From Liquidambar formosana (lineage: Eukaryota; Streptophyta; Magnoliopsida; Saxifragales; Altingiaceae), in NCBI GenBank assembly GCA_039720395.1, contig CM077820.1, forward strand, positions 14,779,848-14,843,847: a stretch of 64,000 bases of DNA, in the 5' to 3' direction. The notes under the pieces are model-generated. The model was given only the letters and a program-made list of their open reading frames with translations, was not told the origin of the DNA and did no database searches. Below are positions 47,470 to 59,006 of this stretch, piece by piece. The translations under genes and the position numbers were made by a program. Positions within the stretch are counted from its first letter, which is position 1. The number at the start of each line of letters is the position of its first letter.

Positions 47470-49225
47470 TGATACGTGGCTTACCAGTATAAATTCTAGC
47501 CCCGATGTGTGAAAGCAAACACTTCCAAGGGGACCCCAAAGTCCATGCAAACTGGACAAAGGTCGTCCATTACAAAGACTTTCAAAATCAAAAAACCCAA
47601 AAGACTTGAGTGAAAATAATTAGGCATCATTCATCTTCATGACCATCTAGGCACCCATCAAATATGGTCATCATGAAACTTGAGGATTGCGCTATCGTAG
47701 TTTATAAAGTCATGTCAATGGATGTGTCAAGGTTATATTGTAATTATTTTTTTTTAGTGAGTTACGTGAAAATTGACCAAAACATTAAAAGGGTTTCTTG
47801 TAATTTATACAGGATAAAATTTCAATTAAGAAATATATATGACTCCTACTTGTTAGTATGTAACACAAGCCAGCATTTTGGAATGTGAAAAATATACGTT
47901 ACATCTCCAATATGCCAATATTGGAATTCTAATAATGATATGTGAGCTATCTTCTTTCAAAACAAGAGGTCTTGTGTTCAACTCTCACCACCCTCTTTCA
48001 AGGCTATCCCTATGAACTTTGTCTTGTAATTTCTTGGTGCATGTGGGACGGAAGAATTGCATATGCCCAACAGATTAGTCAGATGCAAAACATCTGGAAC
48101 CTCATGATATCAAAAAAAAAAGAAAAAAAAAAAAAGAGAGGATATGTGAGTTATTGGAAAGAGATCTTCTCCATTAATTAGATGGTTTAATTAATTTTGG
48201 ATTATTCATATCATATGAGATCCACCAAAACATATGAGATTCACATGATAAGTATTAACAGTCTAAATTTCGTTGAACCATTCATTGTATTGGAGAGGAT
48301 CCTTATTCGTAACCTACCAATATTAATTCTAGGCCCATGTGTGAAAGCAACACTCCCAAGGACCCCAAAGGTCGTCCATCCACTATATACTAATGGTGCC
48401 AACAGCAAAGACTTAGGGGAAGGAAAAAAACACACGAAAAGATTCCGACATTAATCATGATGCCTTTTATGTTTCTTAACTCATGTTAAAACGTGAGGAT
48501 TGCAGTATTGCATTTTGGAAAAAAGTCATCCACTACCAACCCTGCAAAGACTTTCAATAGAAAACATAAAGAGACTTTGAATTAAGAAGAGGCACCCACC
48601 AAATATGGGTCATCTTGAAACGTGAGGATTGCGGTATTGCATTTTCTAAAGTGTCAATCAATGTGTTCAAAAGAACATACCAATGTTGTGATAGTGTTGG
48701 ATGTGTCGAGGTTATATTGTAATTATTTTTTCTTTAAGAGGTTACGTGAAAGAAGACCAAATATTAATTAATAGGATTTCTTGTAATTTATCTAAGATAA
48801 AATCCCAAGAAAGATATATGTACCATACATGCAAGTATGTAACTCAAGCCTGTATTTCGGGATGTGAAAAAATATACTGTCACTTCTCCACAAAAAAATA
48901 AAATAAAATAAAATCATCAATAACAGAATGGACACTACTTGCTTCTACCCCAAGGTGGGGGAGTTCCTCCGGCCACCTCCATTCATTTTCTGCCACGTGT
49001 CATAAATATTTTTTAAAAATATGAATTTAAAAACACAAACAACTCAAAATATCAATAGATTTAATTTGTTTGCAAATAAAGTGGGAGTTCTTGAAATTCT
49101 TTGGTCTCAATTGTGGTCAATTGGTTGGCATACATATATATAAATATTGCTTATTCCATTACATAGAACTTATCTATAGCTCTCATGAACCAGCATATAA
49201 GTGAGGACGAAGCCAGACTAGACTT
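47470..49225. repeat. RLP-cluster intergenic repeats with internal duplication
   Basis: Two diverged copies (47510-47900 and 48320-48890) share GGATGTGTCAAGGTTATATTGTAA, AACACAAGCC and TTGAAACGTGAGGATTGCGG words. 49020-49225 repeats the CAATAGATT..GTTTGCAAAT module. No gene. Confidence 0.55.
47951..48140 (+). mobile_element. SINE (5'-truncated)
   Basis: A B-box-like GTCTTGTGTTCAACTCTCACC lies near the left end and an A-rich tail at 48109-48140. It is flanked by near-perfect 14-bp duplications GATATGTGAGCTAT / GATATGTGAGTTAT (47937-47950, 48141-48154). Confidence 0.75.
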
Positions 49226-49233
49226 AACAAAGT

Positions 49234-49811
49234 AAGGGCCGGTTCTGTGATTTTTGGGGCCCTAGGCGAATTCTTAAAATGAGACCTTCCAATACTCAAT
49301 TTTTTTTTTTCTAGTACAAACATAAAGTTTGTTTGCACATCCCACTAATTTTAATTTCTTAAGATTTTAGAAAAATATAAAAGGTTTTAAGAAAATTAAC
49401 TACGCTATCCATTAGAAAACATCATTTTGAACAACTTTGCATAAGAAAGATTTTACAAAATTTTTCGTTTAAGTTGACTTTTTGGCCTAAAATTAACAAT
49501 GACGGTAAATGATCAAAAAATCCACTTAAACGATAAATTTTGAAAAAACTTTCTTCTACAAAGTTATTCAAAATGATGTTTTCTAGTGGATTACGTAACA
49601 AATTTTCATAAAAACCTTATATATTTTTGGTAAAATATTGATAAATAAAAATTTGTGGGGTGTGCAAATAAAATTATGGGTTACAATAACCATTCTCCAT
49701 AGAAAAAAAAAAAAAAATTAAACCTACTACAAGGGTTAGTCCCAAAATGGAGCCTTATTTTTTAGCCAAAATAGAGGGTCCCAGACGAGCCTTGCCCCAA
49801 AACCAGCCCTG
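49234..49811. mobile_element. hAT-type MITE with a nested fold-back element
   Basis: Ends AGGGCCGGTTCTGTG and (reverse) CAGGGCTGGTTTTGGGGC. Perfect 8-bp target duplication AACAAAGT (49226-49233, 49812-49819). The uninterrupted site exists at about 5070 (CTTGACAAAGTTTTGAATAT). Inside, 49330-49690 is a diverged fold-back element like 59567-60396. Confidence 0.85.
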
Positions 49812-49879
49812 AACAAAGTTTTGAATATTGGGTATGTGCTTGGTACTTCACAAAATGCACCCTTCTAATCTTATACTCC

Positions 49880-51430
49880 GTAGTATCAAAGTTGTCCACT
49901 TTCTTGTCTCTCTCTCTCTCTCTTTTCCCTTTTTTTTTTTTTTTTTTAATATAGAAATATCAGGCAAGTTGAATGCATTTTCTAGAATCTCATTTTCTTT
50001 CTTGTCCATTTGAAATTTATGCATGGGGAGGAGGACGATTTTGACCAAGCACAGCAGAAAGGCTATTTTTCTAATAATAAAAAATTGGTAGATGGTAGAT
50101 TTTTAATTTGGGAGACGCTAGATTTTATTAATCATTTTCTGTCAACAAATAAGACAAAATGCAAGTTTAGAAATCACAATGTCAAAATGTCATTTTGAAC
50201 AACTTCGTAAAAGAAAGTTTTTCCAAAATTTGTCGTCTAAGTGGAATTTTTGGCTATTTATAATATTTGTTTCATTTTTACATAATTTTTCAAGAAAGAA
50301 AAAAGACCAAAAATCCACTTAAATGATAGATTTTGATAAAACTTTCTTCTACAAATCTATTCAAAATAGTGTTTTTTACTAAAAAAAATGCAACTGGTTT
50401 TCATGAAAACCTTTTATATTTTTCGTAAAACCTTGAAAGGTTAAAAATAAGTGAAAGGTGTTGAGGAATTTTTGTGGTGGCAATAATCGCCTTAAAAAAA
50501 AAAAAAATTACGCATTCATATATAGAAAAAAAAATTGTTAAAATTAGAAAGCATTCTTAGCAATAATGCTTCTGTAGGGAAAAAAAAATAATGATAATAA
50601 AACATTAATTGGATGACGTGTCTTCCCTTTTCGACCTTTACTTGGTTAAAAAAAAGGAAAAATGCTACTTCACTCACCTTTTATCACCCATCTTTTTTTT
50701 TTTTTTTTTTTTTTTTTTTATCATTCATCTTTTACCACCCACCTTAAGCGTACGTCAAAAGTGAATAGGTGAAAGTTATTATGTGAGGCCCAGTATGAAA
50801 AAATGAGAAACTACTAAATATGGGTAGATGAGGGAATTTGGGTGAAATTTAGTACTACTCTAAAAAATATATATAGACAAAAATAAATAGATAAATAAAT
50901 AAAGAAAATGGAAAAACCGAGAGGCACTCCCTCTGACCATTTTTTTTTCTTCCATCAGACACTTTCTCTGACCTCTCTCAAAACCAAATTCAAAACTTAT
51001 CAATTTCAAAACACAATCTTCCTCCTCCCCATATATTTCAAAATATATGAACAAAATTTTGAAATTCAACATATCAGTTCTTGTATTTTTCATTCTATAG
51101 GTGTAGGAATTTATTTACTAAAATACAAGTCTTTAAATTTTTTCTTCATTTGTTTGTTCTTTTTGATTTGTAGTCAAAGAAGAGTTTATGCTAATAATTT
51201 GACATTAGTTTTTTGTTTTTCAAGTAGATAATTGTTTTGCCACCACATAAAAAATGTGACCGAATAACGAATTTGATGTACCAAATAGTACCTATCTAAT
51301 ACGAATAATTTATGGGTCGAGGATTACCTAAGAAGGTCTTCACATCAAGAGAGGAACTATGAAAGTACGAATGCTTATATTAGGAGGAAACAAAGATTTT
51401 TTAAAAATGAAAATCCTTACATGGCAGTTT
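49880..51430. other. Gene-less stretch, MITE arms and simple repeats
   Basis: 50170-50490 resembles a fold-back element (CAAAATTTGTCGTCTAAGTGG and matching right arm). 50490-50740 is paralogous to 56010-56210. A long T-run lies at 50694-50718. 50740-51430 is absent from the paralogous locus. Confidence 0.5.
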
Positions 51431-51918
51431 ATCAATGTAAAAGCAATGACGATTGGCGGACATACGGATACATGTTCATGAATTTATTTGAGACCTACTT
51501 GGCTACTTGCATGTTAGACATATGATCATGTGTCTATTTGTCTATTATCACTTCTTGTTATAATGGACCATCATGGTAATTGGATTCTTTTGCTTAGGAA
51601 AAAAAAAAAAGGCTGGACTCTTTTGAAAATGAACATCTAAACAAATTTAAATGAGTTTTCCTATTTGAATGTTTGTGGATGACTAAGAAAATAAAGAGAA
51701 TTAAAGGAAATTAAAATAGGTATGAAATTGTAGCCTTCCCAGAAATGGAAAGAAGAAAATAGAAAGGAATCGCACAACACTTATGAATCAAATCTGTGAC
51801 ATATTGTGGTCTTTGTGGGTTTCCTAATAACTTTCCACACAAAGAATCACCGAAAGAGGAATGAAATTTCGCACTAGATCTCCATCATTTTCTTTCCGAG
51901 TTTAGCTGGACCATATCC

Positions 51919-51930
51919 TCCATAAAAAGG
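51919..51930 (+). promoter_or_regulatory. TATA-like box of secreted peptide gene 1
   Basis: TCCATAAAAAGGG, 90 bp upstream of the ATG. The paralogue has a true TATAAAAA at the same place, so this copy carries a T-to-C change in its TATA box. Confidence 0.55.
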
Positions 51931-52014
51931 GGAGGCTACCTCTACACAAAGAACCATCCTTGTAAATTTGATTGCATTCCTTGAACCCTTTGGCCAAATA
52001 GTTTCATAGAAAGA

Positions 52015-52182
52015 ATGGAAAAACTGTTTCAATTAGCAGTCACGATGTTGCTTGTGATCCTAGTGATCATGTTCATTGCCATTCCATCTGCCATGGGAGC
52101 AGGACTAGACGTTGGTCCTTTACGCTATGGCTGTCCTTGCCCACAAATTACTTTCTGCTGTCGTCCAGGCCTCCCTGAATGA
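52015..52182 (+). CDS. Small secreted cysteine-rich peptide 1 (55 aa), family not recognised
   Basis: Seen: a single-exon frame: MEKLFQ, a hydrophobic stretch (AVTMLLVILVIMFIAI), PSAMGA as likely signal-peptidase site, and a ~25-residue mature part LDVGPLRYGC-PCPQITFCC-RPGLPE with cysteine pattern C-x-C-x5-C-C. Start chosen because the paralogue aligns from this ATG. The paralogous 57051-57218 is identical over the last 25 residues while silent sites differ, which speaks for purifying selection and real translation. A polyadenylation signal AATAAA lies at 52243-52248. Odd: its TATA box is changed (CATAAAAA). Role unknown: signalling peptide, antimicrobial peptide or membrane-anchored micropeptide are all open. 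No homologous family is recalled. Confidence 0.75.
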   Translation: MEKLFQLAVTMLLVILVIMFIAIPSAMGAGLDVGPLRYGCPCPQITFCCRPGLPE

Positions 52183-52242
52183 AGAATTGATGGAGGGGTG
52201 TTGGGGTGGTGTTTGCTTCTAATGTATGTTTCTTTATGGACA

Positions 52243-52248
52243 AATAAA
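52243..52248 (+). terminator. Polyadenylation signal, secreted peptide gene 1
   Basis: AATAAA 60 bp after the stop codon, conserved in copy 2 (AATAAATAAATGG near 57278). Confidence 0.5.
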
Positions 52249-53065
52249 TGGTTCTGTTTGCCATTTGAGAAAAAAAAAAAAAAAGTATCTCGAAAATGAA
52301 TTTGGAAGGAAAATGTTTTATTATTGTCAGATGTGTTTTGGTTGCTTCCGAAGTCTTTCATGTGAAGATATCCAATTAGCTAGTTACTTTAAGCGACTGT
52401 GAAAGTAATCAAACATCTCTAATGTAGCTACAAACCCTCCCTATCATGGGGACTCTGCTGACATCTTAAATTACCTCGAGTATGGATTTCATGCGAAGAT
52501 ATCCAATTGCTTTTGCATTGAAATGGCAGCAGAAGGCACAGGGATTTTTACTTAAATCACTGTCTTAAGCAACCACATTAAACTAGTCCATGTTTAAATT
52601 CAAGCTAAATACCTTATAAATACAACACTCTTCACATCCCTTTCTCTACAAGTGTAATAGATGGAAAGTAAACGACTAAGAGATCTATCACCTTAAGTAT
52701 TCAACGCTTGGATACAACCTCCCTAGAAATTTAAATTTAAATTTTTATATTTTAACACCATCACTGCAGGAGTAACACACAAGCGATCATGTAAGACCAC
52801 ATGTAATTTAAAAATGGTAGCCCTAGATTTCTTGATTGAAAATTAGTATGGATGATAAATTAACATACGAAGAATTTATTATAAACCCTACATTTATAGT
52901 GAAATCCTTGATCTGAAACCCTTAATTATAAAATAAAATAAAATAAATAAAAAATGTGAAACCCTTTATTAGAAACCCTGTATCTGAACCCTATCAAGTT
53001 GGGTACTGTGAATTTATCAAGTTCTGAAAAGGCTATGCCTCCAATTGGGTATTGTGCTTCTTACC

Positions 53066-53276
53066 TAGTGGATTTACATTGTATTGCACTCTTTGTGTTT
53101 GTGCAAATTAAATGAGCTCTTAAGCATGAGACTTGCGTGGATTAATCCATTGAACCCGGTTTAGCAAGCAATGAATCCATGAAAATAAAAAGTTTAAAAG
53201 AAAATCCAATGAATCTGGGTTAGCAATCATTCACGTGTTGATCTAAGAATGGCCACAACTGTACTTTTTTTTTTTT
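53066..53276. other. Gene-less, RLP-flank-like words
   Basis: ATTGTATTGCACTCTTTGTG and AAGCATGAGACTT recur near 61180-61230, next to RLP copy 3. Confidence 0.5.
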
Positions 53277-54282
53277 GGGAAAATTATAGATTGCCCCCCT
53301 CATCTTTGAGCGGAAATCATTTTTCACCCCTCAAATTCAAAATTGGACAAATAACCCCTTCCGTCTAACCGACGTTATGATTTTAACAGAAAAAGTAATG
53401 TGCGTTGCACGTGACCAACATACTTCACAAATAAGACCAAAATGCCCTTAGCATTACCCACCTTCGCCGGCACCTGTTTCAGCCCCCACCAAAACCCTAA
53501 CTCCGGCTCCCTCTCCAATGAAACCATCCCTGCCACACCGCCTCCCCCACCATCTCCCAATGCCGCCCTTTTCACACCAGCACACCAAAACCAAACCCAG
53601 AACCCACTGCCACCGACACCTGTTTCAGCCCCCACCAAAACCCCAATGCCACCCACCATCTCCGCCGCATCGTGTTTCAGCCCCCACCATCTCCCAATGC
53701 CACCCCCTTCCCCCTTCACACCAGCATACCAGTAGATCTCAGAAAACAACAAAGACAAAAATGGAAAAAAAAAAAAAAATCGAAGCATGAAGGAAGAAGC
53801 AGCAGCGACGTGCTAGCACTCGCGCCGACGAAACTAGCACCCACCGCCTTCCCCACCATCACTCCTCACCTTCAAAGCAGCGACGGGCCAGCACTCGCGC
53901 CGACGAAGCTAGCACCCACCGCCTTCCCCACCACCACTCCTCGCCGTCGAACCCAGTTCCGTCGAACCCAGTTCCGTCGAACCCCCAACACCTAGTCACT
54001 CCGCCACCTAACCCCCTTCCTCATTTGACCAAGACCCCATTTTCATCAAACCCAAAACCCAGATCAGTGAACCAAAACCCCCTTTTGCTGTCGATGACTC
54101 TTTCATCCTCAGATCCGGTGACCGCTGTGTGGAGTGGAGATGGGGTCAAAACTCGGCAAGTGGATCGGAGAGCTAGCCCCATGCCCCCAAGTCACCACGA
54201 TCAACGGCTTCCCATCGATTTGCAATCGAGATGGGTTCAGATCTCATTCTAAAAGCGTGGTTTTAAAACTCACAGAAGAGAG

Positions 54283-54319
<37 letters not shown>

Positions 54320-54828
54320 TGAGAGGGAAGGAGGGGTGAGATTCAATTAGGAAAAAAAAAGAAGGCAGAAGAAGGGTTCGCCGCAAGCTCACGGCACCGG
54401 CTATCGTGATTAGTTGCAGGTAAGACCAGCCGACGGTGGAGCAGCTGTGAAGGACGCGATAGACGTGGTGATGGCGGCGGTGGTGGTTTGGGTTTCATGG
54501 TTGGATGGTGTTAGGGTTGGAGGTGACGAGTCGCCGCTACAACTCCGGCGAGTTTTTTGTAGGAGTACTCTGATCGCCTCTCCATGGATCCGAAGCTTCT
54601 CAAGGAAGCTTTCATCCAATTTGTTTATTTGTGTAAAATAAAGGGAGGGTAGGGATGTAATTTTGCATGTGTCTTTAGGGATATAATAGTCTTTTCACGG
54701 ATTCCGTTAACGGCGTAAGTTCCAAATAACATTTTTGAAATTTCATGAGGTTATTTGTCCGATTTTGAAGATGAGGGGTGAAAAGTGATTTCCGCTCAAA
54801 GATGAGGGGGGCAATCTGTAATTTTCCC
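53277..54828. mobile_element. Non-autonomous Mutator-like element 3
   Basis: Inverted ends of ~80 bp or more beginning GGGAAAATTA.AGATTGCC and continuing ATCTTTGAGCGGAAATCA. Both sit in T-runs compatible with, but not proof of, a 9-bp target duplication. The interior is strikingly GC-rich and C-skewed (53440-54250), with a tandem repeat at 53805-53950 and a GA microsatellite at 54295-54320. No transposase. Possible Pack-MULE. Confidence 0.88.
53805..53950. repeat. ~72-bp tandem repeat inside MULE 3
   Basis: GCACTCGCGCCGACGAA followed by CTAGCACCCACCGCCTTCCC occurs twice, then CCCAGTTCCGTCGAA-type 16-bp units. Confidence 0.85.
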
Positions 54829-55838
54829 TTTTTTTTTTTTTGTTTTACTTTTAATAGTGCACTGTACACGTCTATCTTATTATAGAAAGGGAAAACTTGG
54901 TTAGATCTCTACCTTTTTTTTTTTTTTTTTTTTTTTTTCTAATTAAAGTTACAAAAATAATATTTCTACAAACAAAAGAAAACATAAAATAAATAGGAGG
55001 TGGCTACTGTTACTACAAAATATAAAAAATTTTCATAAAAACTAATTGTATTGTCTACTAGAAAATATCATTCTGAACAATTTTATAAACTTGCTTATAA
55101 GTGGAGGGTCCAAACAAGTATATAAAGACATGTAACTCCCCCTCATGTGCAAGCCTAATAAGATGTGAACGGGTCTATCATGTGGACAATAAAGATCGGT
55201 CTAGGAATGACACCCTAATATCATGTTAAGTTTTTAACCTAAAAGTCTAATCTTATAAATGAAAGACCCAAATACGTACATGAAACTATGTTAAACTTGA
55301 TATTTAATCAATGTGGGATGTAAAACTTTCTAACATTTTTAAAATCTGTCATTTAAATTAATGGATTTTTTTTTTATCATTTTTAATAAAACATTCTGTT
55401 AAAATGAAACAAAGACTATAACTGTTTGATTTTTTGATTGGGAATTTGGGTCAGGTGATCCAAGCCTCAAGTGGGAACCAATAGGAATAGAGATGTGTTC
55501 CCAATTTGCCAAGCCTTAACAAAATTCCAAGTTCCATTTTTCCTTGAAAGATGGTAGATCAGTTTGGGCATCATTCATGTTCATGATCATCCAGACACCC
55601 AAGAAGAGATGGTCATCTTGAAACGTAAGGATTGCGTCACACAACATGAAACAGAAAGAGAGACCCCTAGACCCTAGTTGGTCTCCATTCACAAGCCAGG
55701 TCTTAGCTTTGGGATAGATGATTCTTGTTTTTCATTTTCCGATATCTTATCATTTGTTGTCGAGTAGAACTAAACACATGTCATCTTCTCCATAAGTACA
55801 AAAAGCTATCATTAGATTAAGAAAATTATATATATATA

Positions 55839-55886
<48 letters not shown>

Positions 55887-56215
55887 CTGGACAAGGGGTA
55901 TTTCAAGCCATTAGATTCAGACTAATTGTTCATAATGCACAAACCACCCGTAACCCCACGCATCTAATAGTAAGGGAGCAAAGATTCAAAAGTGTGATTT
56001 CTACAAATAAATTAAGAAACTATGCATCCATAGGGAAAGAAAAAAAAAATTGTTAAAATTAGAAGGCATTCTTAGAAATGATGCTTTCGGTACCAAAAAA
56101 AAAAAAAAAAAATTAAAAAGGTAATTGGATGACAAGTACACCCTTGCCGTTTTACTTGGTTAAAAAAATGAAAAATGTTACTTCATCCACCTTTTATTAC
56201 CCATATTTTACCACT
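54829..56215. other. Gene-less: MITE arms, RLP-flank repeat, (TA)n
   Basis: 55000-55110 and 55340-55420 resemble the two arms of the fold-back family. 55425-55815 is an RLP-flank repeat copy (CAAGCCTCAAGTGGGAACC, AGAGAGACCCC). A TA microsatellite spans about 55829-55881. 56010-56210 is paralogous to 50490-50740. Confidence 0.55.
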
Positions 56216-56668
56216 CAATGTAAAAGCAATGACAATTGGTGGACATAGGGACACATCCATGTCTGTGAATTAATTTATAGGAGACCCACATGCATAAGTG
56301 TGTTCGAGTGTCTACATGTCTTTTTTCACTTCCTATAATGATGGACTATCATGCTAGTTGGATTCTTTTGTTTAGGCAAAAAAAGTTAGATTCTTTTAAA
56401 AATGTACATCTAGACAAAATTTAAATGAGTTTCCTATATGAATGTTTTTCGATAACTAAGAAAATCAAGAAAAAAAAGGTAGCTTTAATTGCCAAAGCTA
56501 TCGTGATTCGTGGCACAAGGTGCACAATGGTGTAGGTATGATATTACGGTCTTCACAGAAATGGAAAGAAAAAAATTAGAAAGGAATCGCATAGTATTTA
56601 TGAACCAAATCTGACATATTGTGGTCTTTGTGGGGTTCTTGACAACTTTCCACACAAAGAATCACCGA

Positions 56669-56888
56669 GGCTCTATTTGGTTTGCGGATTTTATCAAGAA
56701 AAAAAAATAAAATATAAGGAATTCTACTTTTCTTTATTTGGTTGCAATGGAAAATTAGAAGAAAAAGAATAATTTGAATTATTTTGGCTTGATATGATTT
56801 TATCTTTTTCTTTCATTTTCTTTCCTTCTTATGTTTTTTTCCCTTCCTTTTTTTTTCTTTGATAGAATCCATGAACCAAATAGAGGGC
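56669..56888. mobile_element. MITE in the promoter region of secreted peptide gene 2
   Basis: Inverted ends GGCTCTATTTGGTTTGCGGA and (reverse) CCCTCTATTTGGTTCATGGA. Absent from copy 1, where ATCACCGAAAGAGGAATG is continuous. Ends ~70 bp upstream of the TATA box. Confidence 0.8.
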
Positions 56889-56957
56889 AAAAGTGGAATG
56901 AAATTTCACACTAGATTTCCATAATTTTTTTCCCAAGTTTAGCTGGACCATATCCTC

Positions 56958-56965
56958 TATAAAAA
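56958..56965 (+). promoter_or_regulatory. TATA box of secreted peptide gene 2
   Basis: TATAAAAA, 93 bp before the ATG, inside a block conserved with copy 1 (AGCTGGACCATATCCTC, GGGGAGGCTACCTCT). Confidence 0.7.
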
Positions 56966-57050
56966 GGGGAGGCTACCTCTCCACAAAGAACCATCCTTGT
57001 AAATTTGATTGCATTTCTTGAATCCTTGGCCAAATAGTTTCATAGAGGCA

Positions 57051-57218
57051 ATGGAGAAGCTGTTTCAATTTGTAGTCATGATGCTGCTTGTGGTCCTAGT
57101 GATCATGTTCACTGCCATTCCATCTGCCATGGGAGCTAGACTAGATGTTGGTCCTTTACGCTATGGCTGTCCTTGCCCACAAATTACTTTCTGCTGCCGT
57201 CCAGGCCTCCCTGAGTGA
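57051..57218 (+). CDS. Small secreted cysteine-rich peptide 2 (55 aa)
   Basis: Seen: MEKLFQFVVMMLLVVLVIM signal region, PSAMGAR, then mature LDVGPLRYGC-PCPQITFCC-RPGLPE (C-x-C-x5-C-C). An upstream in-frame ATG at 57009 would add 14 residues, but that stretch is not translated in frame with an ATG in copy 1, and only the 57051 start leaves a clean signal peptide. Against copy 1, five residues differ in the signal region and one (Gly/Arg) at the cleavage border. The final 25 residues are unchanged despite three silent changes. The TATA box is canonical, so this may be the better expressed copy. A MITE sits just upstream of the promoter. Confidence 0.8.
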   Translation: MEKLFQFVVMMLLVVLVIMFTAIPSAMGARLDVGPLRYGCPCPQITFCCRPGLPE

Positions 57219-58055
57219 AGAATTGATGGAGGGGTGTTGGCGTGGTGTTTACTTCTAATGTATGTTTCTTTATGAATAAATAAATGGTTCCTTTTGCCAT
57301 TTGAGAGAAAAAATTTATCACTCCTGCAGTGATGTTGTTTCTTTATGTGTTTTAGTTGCTTCTAAAGTCTTTCATGCGAAGATATCCAATTAATTATTTT
57401 AAATGACCGTGAAAATAATCAAACATCTCTAATGAATCTACAAACCCTCCTTGTCATGGGGATTTTGTTGACATATTACCAAAAAGAAGTGGGCATCTTA
57501 GAAACTCACCTATATTGCTTTTGCATTGAAATGGCGGCAGAAGGCATGGTGATTTTGACTGGAGGTGCATAAGAGGTTTTTACTTAAATCACTGTCTTAA
57601 GTAACCACACCCCTTTCTCTACAAGTGTAATAGATGAAAAGTAAATGAGTAAGAGAGATATCACCTTAAGTATTCAACGATTGGGTATAACCTCCCTAGA
57701 AATTTTATTTTTATTTTTATATTTTAACACATCACTGCAAGAGTAACACACAAGCGAACATGTGAGACCAGTAAATGTGATTTAAAAATGGTAGCCCCAG
57801 ATTTCTTGATTGAAAATTAGTATGGATGATAAACATACGAAGAATTTATTATAAACCCTAGATTTATAGTCAAATCCTTGATCTGAAACCCTCAACTGTA
57901 AAATAAATAAATAAAAATTAAAAAAAATGTGAAACCCTTGATTAGAAACCCTATATCTGAACCCTACCAAGTTGCGTATTGTGAATTTATCATGTTATGA
58001 ATAGGCCATGCCTCCAAGGGTTTTTGTTCTACAATCGGGTATTGTGCTTCTTACC

Positions 58056-58991
58056 CTTTTTTTTTTTTTCCTTTTTGGTTTGATGGATGTTCGAATTCAT
58101 TCAAACAGATCTGGTGGCACTAACACCAATCAGATCCCCAGACAGAAATAACAAATCCCAGAAGAGGGAAAATCTAAAACTTGACAAATGGCTTTATGCC
58201 CTTCCCTAGCAAGAAAATCAGCACACTTGTTAGCCTCCCTAAGGGTGTGTTGGATGGGGCAAGACCAATCTCTTGCTAACAAAGCTTTACAATCATAAAT
58301 AATCACAGCACCTGAATGATGAGAATTAGAAGGAGAAGTAATAAGATCAATGGACACCTGGGAGTCAGTCTCGATGATAATCTGAGAGAAACTAAGATCC
58401 CAAGCAAAGAGCAGGCCTGTCTAATTGCCCAGAGTTCAGCAGTGGTATTGGTGCCAGTACCTAACTTGCCAAAGAAACCTTTAATCCAGTTAGTAGAATT
58501 ATCACGCAGGATACCCCCTATTGCAGCAGCCTCTGGATTGCCATAAGAACTTCCATCTGAATTCAGTTTAACCCAGCTTGCCAGAGGAAAACACCAGGAC
58601 ACTAGACCAGAGGAAGGTCCGGAAGAGTTATTTTGAAATTCAGGGAAGGCTATAGACATGTAGCCTGCACTAAGCTAAGGCTGTTCCAACACGTCATATT
58701 AAGGGATTGGTGCTGCCGTTGAATAACTTCAGAATTCCTAGCCTTCCAAATTGACCAAGAGATGGCCATAAACAAAGAGGGCCATAGATACTGTGTGTGG
58801 TTAGAGGTGGGAGACTTGTTAAAGAAAACATTCATCTTTACCCGATCATAATGGGTAAGAGTGAAAAAAGGCTGAACATCATCTTGGTCAAGAAAAGCCA
58901 ACCAAACATCATGTGCTTTGGGACAATCCCGAAGGGCATGTAGAGAATCTTCCGTAGCAGTATTGCACCTTTGGAAAATGGAACAATTAGC
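58056..58991 (-). mobile_element. 5'-truncated LINE (zinc-binding plus RNase H region)
   Basis: On minus: a zinc-binding segment (TEDSLHALRDCPKAHDVWLA, SWSIWKARNSEVI), then RNase H (WVKLNSDGSSYGNPEAAAIG, GTNTTAELWAIRQA, and after a frameshift IQHTLREANKCADFLAREGH), a 3' UTR and an A-tail (T-run 58057-58069). Flanked by perfect 15-bp target duplications ATTGTGCTTCTTACC (58041-58055, 58992-59006). The empty site is in copy 1 at about 53051-53065. Frames are broken. Confidence 0.93.
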
Positions 58992-59006
58992 ATTGTGCTT
59001 CTTACC

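Larger units (their letters stand above)
51431..53065. repeat. Duplicated segment carrying the secreted peptide gene, copy 1
   Basis: Aligns in the same orientation with 56216-58055 over promoter, coding, 3' and downstream DNA (TCAATGTAAAAGCAATGAC to ATTGTGCTTCTTACC). Confidence 0.9.
56216..58055. repeat. Duplicated segment carrying the secreted peptide gene, copy 2
   Basis: Partner of 51431-53065, enlarged by a MITE in the promoter region (56669-56888) and cut at its right end by a LINE. Confidence 0.9.

Noticed and set aside
52269..52283. A-run after peptide gene 1 as evidence of retroposition
   Set aside because: The duplication includes promoter, TATA region and far downstream DNA, so the copies arose by segmental duplication.
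53375..53788. Overlapping long frames on both strands (Pro-rich and Gly-rich)
   Set aside because: Lie inside the GC-rich MULE interior; frames open on both strands from composition; no domain.
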